Made by a program: the position numbers and the translations under genes
Part shown: positions 46,282 through 56,261 of the stretch, in pieces
Numbering within the stretch: the first letter of the stretch is position 1
Layout: the number at the start of each line of letters is the position of its first letter
Assembly (NCBI GenBank): GCA_035236585.1
Contig: CP141139.1
Span: 23,018,990-23,082,989 of the forward strand
Reading direction: 5' to 3'
DNA length: 64,000 bases
Source of the DNA: Warburgia ugandensis
Lineage: Eukaryota > Streptophyta > Magnoliopsida > Canellales > Canellaceae
The notes under the pieces: generated by a model
What the model was told of the DNA's origin: nothing
Seen by the model: only the letters and a program-made list of their open reading frames with translations
Databases searched by the model: none

Positions 46282-48264
46282 ATACCCGCCTGATCGCCAT
46301 CATACTATGTTCATAGTATGGGCAGTTTTTTGGCCACTCATCCATCTCAACATCCTCATTTCGGCTATGCTTATCCTATGTACATGTTTTCCTTAATTGC
46401 CAAACACTCTAATCCTATAGAGCATGGCTAGCCTTAGAGCCATCCTATAGAATTTTGCTTTTAGTTTGAGTGGCATCAGTCAATCACAAAACACTCCAAA
46501 GGCTCATCTCCATTTGTTCTAACCCACTTGGATTCTCCAGGTAACATCCCTCTTAGTCTCTTTGCCCTCATGAATCATTGATCTTAAGTATCCAAAGTTG
46601 TATTTTTGGGCAATTTTTTGCTTAACAATCTTTACTGGTGCTTGACTTCCACTCCTCTCCTTACTAAAATTGCATTCCATATACTCCATCTTAGTTTGGC
46701 TTATTTTAAATCCTTCAGACCCTATAGCACCTCTCTATAACCATAGCTTTGTGTTTATGCCCTCCCTTGTCTTATCAATCAAAGCTATATCATCTGCGAA
46801 TTATATGCACCATGGAATGCTCTTGTGCAAATATTTTGTTAACTCATCCATAACCAATATGAAATGTATGAGCTCAATGCCAATCCTTGGTGTAATTACC
46901 CAGTTATAGGGAAATCATCAGTCTCTCCTCTGGTAGTGCTAAGATTTATTACCACCCTCGCATACATATCCTTAATTGTGTTTATATACTAGCCCCTTCT
47001 CACCCAACACCCTCCATATCAATTCTCTAAGGACCCTATCATAAGATTTTTCTAAGTCAATAAAGACCATGAGGAGGTCTTCCTCTTCTCTCTATATTTC
47101 TTTATCAATTGTCTAAGTAGGATAATAGCTTCTAAGGTAGACCTCCCAGGCATAAAATCAAACTAGTTTTTTGGTACACTCTTCTCATGTTGTAGCAAAT
47201 TCTCAATCACTCTTTCAAAAGTTTCATGTCATGGCTCATAAGTTTGATCCCACGATAATTAGTGCAACTTTGTGTGTCACTTTTATTCTTATAAATTTGT
47301 ATGGTAGAGCTTTTCCTCCATTCATATGGGATTTTCTTTAATTTTACAATCTTGTTAAACAACATTGTCAACCAAACTATGCAATATTTCCCATATATTT
47401 TCATTTGAAGTATGCTCCTAAAATATCTCCTATTTGTTGCAAATTTATTGCATTGCTCCTTCCATATTTTCCTAAATTGTCTCTTAATTCCATCTTCTAA
47501 CCTTACTTGTGGGACGTATGCAATTATAACATTTATGATATTCTCTCCTAGAACAAGTTTCATTAGGAGAATTCTATCACTAGTTCTTTTAACATATGAA
47601 ACTATATCCTTTAATTCTTTATCCATCACTTCCCCTACACCATTTATATTGTTGTCCTTTCCTATGTACTAGAACTTATACCCATCAATTTTTCTAGCTT
47701 TAACTCCTTTTCACTTGGTTTCTTAGACATAAGCTATGTTGGCTCTCCTATGTTTCATCGTATCTACTAACTTCATACTTTTACATTTCAATATGCATAT
47801 ATTCCATGTGGCAAAACAAATGTTATCCTCCTAGGCTAGTCTCTTTACTCGCACACATCTCGAACAGCATGCAAACCCATGCCTACTTTCCAGTATAATG
47901 GGATTCTACTAAAGCACATACCTTTTTAGGAACACTCTACTAGCCCTTGCCCATTTCCCATTGCACTCAAGATCTAATGTACTGCACCATTTACAATGAA
48001 TGCCCTCATTGCCCTTGTCCATTTCCCACTACACCTAGGATTTAATATAGCGTGTTGCTTACGGAAATGCCCTAGCTTGAGAGAATGTCAATATTAGATT
48101 CATGTCATTGGGTTTGCCAAAAGGTTTGCTGGTTGGCACATGATGCAACCTTCCTCCTTTATCTGGACTTGGGACTGGCAACAAGGTCGTAAAACCACAA
48201 AGGCATATTTAATGAAAAAAATACAGTATTTTTAAAGATAATATTAGAATATGCATAAAATTGG

Positions 48265-48855
48265 ATATATGAGTAGTAAATTTATATGTATATATTGAAC
48301 CCCACTTGTAATATAGTTGAAAAATCTCCATTAGTTGTTAGCAACTTTTTCATTTTTCTGAGGGCAAAATCAATAAATCTTAATCCTTAGGTGATTATGA
48401 GCCCTATTTGATATTTTAGGCATAGCAAGAAAAGATTTGAAACTCTAAATTGTTATGAGTAGAAAAAGATTTGAAATTTTGTTATAAGAGAAGGGCCTAA
48501 ATATATGTGCCTAAATCTAATTGAATGGTTGTAGTAAGAGGCACAATTAAATGATATAATAAAGATAGAAAATAAAATAATACATCACTTCTGGAAGATA
48601 GAAAATCCAAACCCAATTCTTGGAGAGAAAATAGAAAAAGTACAAAATATTATATATACAATAAGTGAAAATAAAATCTCATTCATTTTAGAAAATATTT
48701 TCATGAAAATATCATCTAATATATCCAAATCCTCTTTAAAGAGACAACAAGACAAATGCAATATCTCATCTACTATTATATACATAATATAGATAGAAAA
48801 TATAAAATCATACAATACTATTGAAAGATAAATATCAAAATACCTATATAATCTA
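48265..48855. repeat. Degenerate long repeat, copy B
   Basis: Collinear with copy A (45330-45720) and with the start of copy C. Begins near ATTGAACCCCACTTGTAATA. Contains AAATCCAAACCCAATTCTTG and TTTTAGAAAATATTTTCATG. Confidence 0.75.
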
Positions 48856-48859
48856 GATA

Positions 48860-49190
48860 TATGAGTAGTAAATTTATATATACATAGTGGACCCAACTTG
48901 TAACATAGTTGAAAATTTCTAGGAGACAATATTAATCTCAAAGTGTTTATAAGCTCTATATGATCTTTTAGGTATAAAAAGAAAATATCCAAAACTCCAA
49001 AATGTTATGAGTAGAAAAAGAAAATCCTCATCTCATTGGAATAAAAATGTACAAATCATAATTTCTAGTTTTTTTCTCTAAAGACTAATTTCTATGTGCT
49101 TATTGAATCCACCACACTTCTCTACCATAATGTAGTTGAAAAATATTTTTACAAATGGAAAAATAGTTTTTAAATCTTAAACTTTTTGAA
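48860..49190. repeat. Degenerate long repeat, partial copies C and D
   Basis: GTGGACCCAACTTGTAACAT near 48887 and TTGAATCCACCACACTTCTC near 49101 restart the pattern of copy B. GTTATGAGTAGAAAAAGA is shared between 48450 and 49000. Spacing is irregular. Confidence 0.6.
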
Positions 49191-49869
49191 AAGTCTCACA
49201 TAAATTCTAAACTTTTGGATAGTGTGATTTATAATTTGGAGTTTCCAATTTGTGCTAAGGTAATCCTACAACATTAAAATACCTAATTTTGTTTTTTGAC
49301 CCTACAATGTCATTGTTGACTTTGCTAATGTGGCAAATAGAAAGCTAATGTAAGAAACTTTTGAAGGGAAAAGATATGAAATCATTCTGGCAAAAAAAGT
49401 CCCCAAGTCTTTGAGCAACAATGGACCATTGGAGACTACCTTGTGGTAAAAAAGCCAATATTTCCACTTTTTCTCTAGAAAAAACCCCAACAAAGGACTA
49501 TCCATTGCAGATGTAAGGAGAACCCATATTGGTCTTTGAATAACAACAAGAACATTTGAATTCAAATAGTAGGGATTGTATTGCATGGGTAGTGTTAAAG
49601 GTTGAGGAAGGAGTGAAACAAGATTTTTGATCAATGAGCTTTTGCAAATTCAATACTAGGAAAAATGAAAATAATACATATAAATAAAAATGACACTTTA
49701 GGAAGAAGACCTATCACATGCCTACTATGATTAATTAGGAATTAAGGTTTGTAGAATGGGAAACCAATGTAGTGAGAAATGGATAAGGGCTATTAGAGTG
49801 TTCCCTTAGAAGTGACGCATTGCATCAAAAACCAAGGTGTAGTACGAAGTAGGCAAAGTTCTCAAGCCT
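49191..49869 (-). other. Unassigned, possibly degraded gag sequence
   Basis: A 110-codon minus-strand open frame (49302-49634) lies left of the gag fragment, but I do not recognise its product with confidence. The rest has no open frame of note. Confidence 0.3.
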
Positions 49870-50217
49870 AATCAAATCATCCAAAAAAATTTGGAACCTA
49901 AATGTGGCATAAATATCAAGGAAATCCTTGATGTGTAGGTATGGGTCTTCTCAATCTCGACCATAATAAGGAGGAAGTAATTGAATTACTCCTAGCTTTA
50001 ACTCAAAGTGGTTGGCATTGGTAGGAGGTAAAGCTATGCAGGATGGGGTATTAAGTTGGAACGAAGCATAAAAATCTCTAATCGTCTTATGCTCAATCTC
50101 TGCTAGTGGTTCATCCATAGGGATAGAAATTGTGTTTCTTTCCCCTTGGTGTTGGATGCGTTGAATCTCTGGATTTAAAGGTAGTAGCTCAGGGTTTTGA
50201 GATTGAAGCCCTTGCAT
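49870..50217 (-). pseudogene. gag: Gag fragment of a second Athila-like element
   Basis: On the minus strand it encodes TIRDFYASFQLNTPSCIALP, then NHFELKLGVIQLLPPYYGRD and, after a stop, EDPYLHIKDFLDI. This is the start of the Athila/Tat gag domain. Text becomes unrecognisable beyond 49870. Confidence 0.83.
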
Positions 50218-50221
50218 GAAC

Positions 50222-50540
50222 TATTCTTAATCTAAAATATCCTACTCTAAATGTTAACTTCTTATCTATATGAGGTGATTATCCTAGGTGATTATCCTAG
50301 GTGGGCCAAGGAGTGGTGATGAAACCCACCCTTGATCTTATGATGCTAGGGTATCCTAACTAATTAAATTCCACACTCCATGGCAGTTTGATCAGCATAT
50401 ATATCACCTTAAAGCATTAACCATGTCCCAAGATGCAATTAAAAGTAATAAACTAATACAAAACCCTAAAAATGCAATAGTTAGAAAGGATGCTTTCTAT
50501 ATGAGTTACACTACCAAACAATGAAAATTTACTCCAAACA
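50222..50540 (-). mobile_element. Leader of the second Athila-like element
   Basis: The reverse complement matches the non-autonomous element's leader at about 35205-35450, including CATGGAGTGTGGAATTTAAT and GATCAAGGGTGGGTTTCATC. A 14-bp direct repeat, GGTGATTATCCTAG, is duplicated at about 50273-50300. Confidence 0.8.
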
Positions 50541-51404
50541 TCTTCATGGCACCGGCCGTTTCCGGCATCCCCATCTTCTCTAGCAACTTCTATTTTAAGG
50601 AATTTTTAGGAAAATTTCAAATTTTCCCTTATTAGAATATTTCAATTGACATGTGCTATCCTATTACTGTTACTATTTACATTTTATGTTTTCCCGTTTT
50701 GGTTATTTGCATTCTATGTTATTCTGTAGTTAATCCAGGAACTATCTTATTTGTTCCTGTTTAACCAAATCAAGGGTTCTGATTTAACCATGGGAAAACT
50801 CTTATTTCTTGTCTGTTTTAATTTAAAATTTTAATTAAATTTTATAACATGTTTTTAGGATACTTTTTAGTTTAATTGTTATTCTTGATCTTCAATTTGG
50901 GATCTGAAAATAGATATAAGTCATTAATTCTTAAATTATATTAGATCTCTAAAAATTTGAAGAATCTGATAAATTCATCCATGGCCGGGGACCGCAATAA
51001 AGTTTTTATAAAATATAATTAAAAAAAATGCAAATTTTTAAAAAAATAAAAAAATTGTAGGTATTGTAGAGTTTTAGAAATTTTGCCAATTTTAGTGCAT
51101 AATCACCTAATTTCCTAAAATTGGTACTTATTTCTAATTTTCTTTTTCAGGAAAATAGGGAAGTGGAGGAAATTGACAAGGAAATCTTCATCAAAATGAA
51201 AATTTCCCTGCTTTCCTAGAATAGGACTTTTTTTTTTTTCTTTTTCTTCTTAGTGAATCTTGTAGTGAGGATCCTTGTAAATTGTAAATTTCATTTTAAT
51301 TTTAAAGGGTTGTATAATACAGGGCAAGTGTGGGGTAAGGTGGCCTACACTTAACTTCATTAGAAACCCCACTATAAGTTTCCTCACTCATTTAATTCCT
51401 AGAA
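50541..51404 (+). mobile_element. Inverted segment: LTR part, partial primer site and leader in plus orientation
   Basis: 50541-50980 is LTR sequence of the Athila-like family. GGCCGGGGAC at 50983-50992 is the second half of the tRNA-Asp primer site. 50993-51404 is leader (TTAAAGGGTTGTATAATACA, CTCACTCATTTAATTCCTAG). Both neighbours are in minus orientation. If flipped, its leader end would join 50540 with only a few bases missing. Confidence 0.78.
50983..50992 (+). other. Half of a tRNA-Asp primer-binding site
   Basis: GGCCGGGGAC followed by CGCAATAAAGTTTTTATA, aligned with the intact site and its flank at 34763-34800. The first half and the LTR end before it are deleted. Confidence 0.65.
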
Positions 51405-51731
51405 GATAAGGTAGGGGTTTACTTACTTGTACTTAATTTGGATGTTCTCTGTCACGGGTGTATCCTATCCTTAAATGTTTACTTGTATCTGAAAAATATT
51501 AAGGATTGGGTGAGTATACACTATACTTAGTAGGAGTCTATCACTACTAGTTTTACAATGCATGCTGTATTTTAAACCATATGTTCTGTAAACCATGTGC
51601 ATGTTTGGACACTCATGTTCAATATCGATATTAAAAGCCATTGTCAAAATAGAATATTGACAACTTAAAGAATCGTATAATCCAAGTCAAAAGTAACATA
51701 GATATCATAAACATATACTATGATATGTTTT
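51405..51731 (+). mobile_element. Internal LTR fragment of the Del/Tekay-like family
   Basis: It matches 52542-52868 of the nearby solo LTR closely; I count about 15 differences in 327 bases, 13 of them transitions. It has neither LTR end, so it did not arrive as an LTR insertion. It sits exactly at the edge of the inverted segment. Confidence 0.9.
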
Positions 51732-53218
51732 CCTAAAAATTCCTTAAAACAAAAGTTGCTAAAGAAGATGGGGATGCCGAAGACGACCGGTGCCACGAAA
51801 ATGCTGGATCGTCTAGAGTAGAGCCAAACAATCTAGGTCTTCTGTGTGTCATCGACTAGCCAGTGAAGATGATGCATGGAGCAGAGGAGGAGAAGGGAGG
51901 CTGGTTTTGTTGGTGCTAGATTGGGCTGGAAGTGGAGATGGTACAGAGATGGAACATGAGATGGGATTGGTGGAAGAGAGTGAAATGAGATGGCTGGGGG
52001 AGAGTTGGGTTGTGGTGATTTATAGAGATGGGGCAGTAGCGATGCAAGTATTAGAATGAAAGGGTGATGGAGAAAAAGAAGGTCTAAGTTGAGAAAGGTG
52101 GATTGCCGGCAATGCTAGGCAAATTTTTAGGAAAAAAAATGGAGATGGATGTGGGATCTTGCTTTGGCGGTATAGCATGAAGGAGGTAGGGGCCAGTGAC
52201 AATCTGGAAAGATAGGTGTCACACGGCTCTAGAGTGGTGAAGATAGAGAAGAAATAGAGGGTCGAGATTTGGCAGTGGAAAAAAATGACCCATGCTTTGT
52301 GACGACCCTGGTTTCATATGATGCAAATTTCGTAAAAAGGCGAGATCTCTTGTTTTAGAAATATGAAATGCATGAAAATCTTTTGTTTTGAAAATCAATC
52401 TTTCGTATAAAACCTCGAGTGTCAAAACACATTTTCAAATTATATAGCCATGGCATAGTTTTAAATCAACTATATTCCCAAGAAAGTGTTAGTCACCGCC
52501 CAGCTACAGAGAGTAACTACAATCAAGTAACATTCACTAAAAGATAAGGTAGGGGTTTACTTACTTATACTTAATTTGGATGTTCTCTGTCATGGGTGTA
52601 TCCTGTCCTTAAGTGTTTACTTGTATCTGAAAAATATTAAGCATTGGGTGAGTATACACTATACTCAGTAAGAGTCTATCACTACTAGTTTTACAATGCA
52701 TGCTGTGTTTTAAACCACATGTTCTTTAAACCATGTGCATGTTTGGACACTCATGTTCAATATCGATATTAAAAGCCATTGTCAAAATAGAACACTGACA
52801 ACTTAAAGAATCATATAATCTAAGTCAAAAGTAATATAGATATCATAAACATATACTATGATATGCATAAGATGCTCAACTGAATCCAACTCATGGATCT
52901 ATGGTCGACCATACTCATGTCATGCCATATACATGCAAGTAAATCCTCAAAAACATAGGGTACACTATGCCCACGACCTCAGCGCCGTGTGGTCCCTGGG
53001 TACCTAGGGACTCTCGGTCATAGCCTCCACAGGGCATATGACACTTTGACAGGTGTCGTGACACCTCCAGTGGTAGTCCTCGTTTACCACAACAATCGAA
53101 GTGAGGACAAGCCCTTTTGGCATGGTACCCTTTCCACCTATAGTGGTAGAGGCTGGGAGGCCACCCCGAACCTCTCGACATAGTGCCCACGAGCTTACTA
53201 GCCCAAATCATATACTAT

Positions 53219-53318
53219 CAAGCAGGCAAGAACCTTTTTTTTTTTTTTTTTTTCAAAACATGTCTATGCATGTATCATGCAGACAAGAATCCTTTTTCAA
53301 AACATGTCTATGCATGTA
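53219..53318. repeat. Short tandem duplication with poly-T in the solo LTR
   Basis: TCAAAACATGTCTATGCATG occurs at about 53253 and 53299. The first unit follows a run of about 19 T, the second a run of five. The other LTR copy has a single, different arrangement (about 7220-7400). Confidence 0.75.
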
Positions 53319-54547
53319 ACACATGTCTTGGCAATATATGTGCAATGCATTTTTCATATGCATGCTAAGTTCATTTATGAAATCAATTCATGCTAAACAA
53401 GTAATGTGCATAAGAATGTAACATAAGTTTATATGATATATGCATAAAGATAGGACATGTAACTTAAAAACTTAAAACATGCATTAGAAAAGCAACCATG
53501 ACTCAAAACATGCATTCTCAAAGCATCATGGGTTCTTTTTAAAAGTCTAGTAGCGATAAGACACCTACCTGGTTTGATCACGCTAGTCCCCTTGTCCTTG
53601 TACGTTCCTGGACATGGTTTAGGGGAAAAAGATTAGCTTGGCCTATTTTTATAGGTTCTAGAACATTTTACCTCACTACTTAGGCATTAAGGGTTCATTC
53701 CCATGCCTAAGGGCCTCCTAAGGTCCCTAACTGGGCCTTGGTATAGTTAGGTTTGCAAAGGTCTAGTGGCCCTGCGCCACTATCATGGTTTAAGGGTCAT
53801 GCCAGCCTTAGATAGGGCTTGATTAGGTATTTTATAGTTTGGGTGTGTCTGCACTGTCGATACAGACACAACGCCTCTCGCAACACCTCAATCGGAGTCC
53901 TAGAACTCAAGTTATGGGTATTTTAATGTTAAGAATACATAGAAGGCCCAAAACAGGCCCTGCATCACCGCTCTAGGGACGCACCTGCGTCCCGGTCGAG
54001 TGGCGACCAGCCCGCATGTGCAGTCCCATGCTCCTGGGCATCATCAGGCTGCGTGTTCCGCTTACGCAGAACACGCGACGTCACCGTCGCAAGCCCACAC
54101 GAGGGGGGCACCCGGGACGCTAACGCGTTTTGCGTCAACGGCGTTAGCCCCACGCCGTCCACCGACGTACCGGGCCTCCGCCCCTTTTCTCATTTACGGG
54201 TGCATCCACGAACGCGCTCGTCGGTTTCCCTTTAATGCACTGGGTGCGTTTTGGTTCTGTGGTGACCTAGGCGTCCTCAAGACGCCCTAGTTCAACCCTG
54301 TCGAATTAGAATGCCCCAGGCACCTGCCCTGGGTCTGTTGTGGCTCCCTAGAGCCCCGTTTTGCATGGTTTCTTATGCAAAAACTTAGGGACATTCAACC
54401 TAAGACTGGGGGGGAGATGGGTTTGGAGTTGTTTAAGGCGTACCTGGTTCGTGGCTAGGTATTTTTCACGGTTTCTCCTCTTACTTACAACTCTAAGACT
54501 AGTTTTTCCCAGGGTTTTGGGCTGCCATTGGAGGCGCCCAAGAGCTC

Positions 54548-54555
54548 TATTTATA
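54548..54555 (+). promoter_or_regulatory. Probable TATA box of the solo LTR
   Basis: TATTTATA inside AGAGCTCTATTTATAGAGCT, identical to the other copy at 8473-8480. Confidence 0.65.
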
Positions 54556-54621
54556 GAGCTTAATGAGGGTTCTGGAGAGGGGTTTCCACTGCCATAGAAT
54601 GGCGGTGGTTTCCCCCCTACA

Positions 54622-54645
54622 CACTGACATTCTAGAATGTCAGTG
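54622..54645. repeat. Perfect 24-bp palindrome downstream of the LTR TATA box
   Basis: The half-site CACTGACATTCT is followed directly by its reverse complement. A second hairpin, CCACTGCCAT with ATGGCGGTGG, lies just upstream (about 54588-54608). The first solo LTR has different hairpins at the matching place. Confidence 0.9.
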
Positions 54646-55546
54646 ATGCAGTATGTTTGGGAAGAAGGGGGTACCCGTATCAAAACGGGTCCCTGTTTTC
54701 TTAGGCCAATTCGTTTTAAATTTAATTACAATTTTACCCTTAAACTTCAAAGGGCCATAACTTGCTCATTTTAACTCCGTTTTGGGTGATTCTGGTCTTG
54801 TTGGATTCCTTTTTCCAAGACGCACCTAAGGGTACCATTATAAGGACCAAATTTCTGAGTCTAGTTAGGGTAAATAGTGAAATGACCAAAATACCCTTAT
54901 CTCAAAAAGTGAACTTTTCATTACCAACATGGGATTTCAAGGTTACAAAAATAGAGTCATTACATGCTTAGTCTGGGTGATGAAGATAGGGATGAAAGGC
55001 TAGATACGATGCCTGGACTAAAGAATAAAGGGAGATGAGATGGTGAACGGTGCTGGATTGGAGTTGAATAGAGGTGGTGGGAAATAATGGAGGTAGAGCT
55101 GGGTTTTTGTCAGAAAAAGACCGATGGTGGAGATGATTGGGAAGAGATGGGGTTAAGGGAGAAACAATGAGAAGCAGAGATGATGGTGCATTGTTTCTAG
55201 ATTGGGTGACTAGTGCTGGTGAGACTATTGGGAGGAATAATCAAGTAGTGATGGGAAAAAGAGAAGTTGGGCTTGTACAATGAATGGAGACTAGAACTCA
55301 ATTTGAGGATTTGATGCGGTGGACAAAACAAAAGAAGAGAGGGAGGAGTGGCTGTGAACGTGAGAGAGAAGTGGAAAGAGAAAAGAAGAACTACGAAAAT
55401 AAGAAGAAAACAATGAAGAAAAATAGAATGGAAAGCATAAAATGATAAGAATGAAGAATGTAAGCAATGAAAACAACCAAAACTCCCCAAAGACTCCAAA
55501 ACTCTAAACTTTTAAAAACTCTTCCTCCAATTCCCACGGCTCCCTC

Positions 55547-55552
55547 TTTATA
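55547..55552 (-). promoter_or_regulatory. TATA box of the second Athila-like 5' LTR
   Basis: TATAAA on the minus strand followed by GAGGGAGCCGTGGG, matching the promoter block of the related LTRs. Confidence 0.6.
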
Positions 55553-55978
55553 AGTTTTCATCCCTCCTAATTCTCCTCAACCACTTTCCTTCAAGATTTA
55601 GTATCCTATTAGAAAACTTCCTCCTCTTCCAAATTAGGACTCCTCTTCTCTTAAGAAACCTTCTTCTTTTAGGAACCCTTCATCTCTTGCCTTGTTGATC
55701 TTCAAACTGATATGCATTGTTGAAATTAAATCTGAGCCATCCAACCCTCTATTAGTTTACCTGCAAGACCAAAGACTAGATTAGAGTCATCTAAACCATT
55801 AATTAAGCATCCACTTAGCTCAATTAATCATCTGACCATTAATTTTGACAATTTATGGTTGGATGGTAGATTTGAGCTAATTTATATATTTTATCCAAAA
55901 AATTAACAAATTAATGAGTTAGATGGTCTAATTAAATGCTAAACTAGGGGTCTTTTAACCAAAATTAAACAGTTAACA

Positions 55979-56261
55979 AAACCCTCAATAAAGCATTTAT
56001 AATAATCTATTAGACCCAAAAAAATATGCACCTCCATCATAGTCTTATGTTGTTGCCAGTGGGCCACTACCTCCCTTGGATATGATGTACCCAAGGAAGT
56101 GAACCTAATCTAACAAGAATTTGCACTTAGAGAACTTGGCATATAACTAATGTGCATGCAAGGTGTCCAATATAGTCTTCAAATGATCATGATGCTCCTC
56201 AACACTATAAGAATAAATGAGGATGTCATCGACAAGCATAATAACAAACATGTCCAGGAAA
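55979..56261 (-). pseudogene. pol: Chromovirus reverse transcriptase, catalytic part
   Basis: On the minus strand: LDMFVIMLVDDILIYS (catalytic VDD box intact), EEHHDHLKTILDTL, YAKFSKCKFLL and VHFLGYIISK, then HIFLGLIDYYKCFIEGF. This wording is typical of Del/Tekay chromoviruses. It is cut on the left by the second Athila-like LTR. The remaining RNase H and integrase are not in the window. On the right it is separated from its N-terminal half by the giant solo LTR. Confidence 0.9.

Larger units (their letters stand above)
46052..46332. other. Chloroplast DNA insertion (NUPT) inside the LINE
   Basis: About 280 bases carry trnY and trnE in the chloroplast order, with the characteristic 59-base spacer (AATCCAGGATCAACTTCCTTTC) and trnE flank (CATACTATGTTCATAGTATG). 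LINE coding text stops at MRMLRWMSG on one side and resumes near LGVAPIGNK on the other, with only a few codons lost. Mitochondrial tRNA copies are less likely because spacer and order are chloroplast-like. Confidence 0.92.
45721..48210 (-). mobile_element. Internally deleted plant L1-type LINE
   Basis: On the minus strand: a 5' region (48190-47840), an endonuclease start CFATWNI (about 47825) with VDTMKHRRANIA, later SDRILLMKLVLGENIINVII and YVPQV, then an abrupt join to reverse transcriptase text IPYEWRKSS, NYRGIKLMSHDMKL, and FADDIALID at 46774-46800 (catalytic box). The C-terminal part ends GVAPIGNKMRESRL and SWIEVARKYLKTLGL. The 3' tail has GATGAT and GTTGTT repeats at 45725-45760. The segment between endonuclease and RT is largely lost. 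A chloroplast fragment interrupts it. I found no target-site duplication. Confidence 0.88.
52298..54964 (+). mobile_element. Solo LTR, Del/Tekay-like family, 2.7 kb
   Basis: It begins TGTGACGACCCTGG and ends AGAGTCATTACA. TGCTT flanks both sides (52293-52297 and 54965-54969), a perfect 5-bp duplication. It is homologous end to end with 6305-8908. Length is 2667 bp. No internal domain. The CpG-rich part at 53940-54290 stands out from the AT-rich surroundings. Confidence 0.95.
51732..55978 (-). mobile_element. 5' LTR of the second Athila-like element, split by a solo LTR
   Basis: On the minus strand it begins TGTTAACTGTTTAATTTTGG at 55978 and follows the family LTR to about 51732, apart from the nested element 52298-54964. 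It lies inside chromovirus RT sequence (text up to YYKCFIEGF just right of 55978). Its 3' third is replaced by the rearranged segment to the left. Confidence 0.85.

Noticed and set aside
45721-48210. Target-site duplication of the LINE
   Set aside because: I compared the flank left of the 3' tail with sequence right of 48190 and found no repeat. The 5' end is also uncertain.
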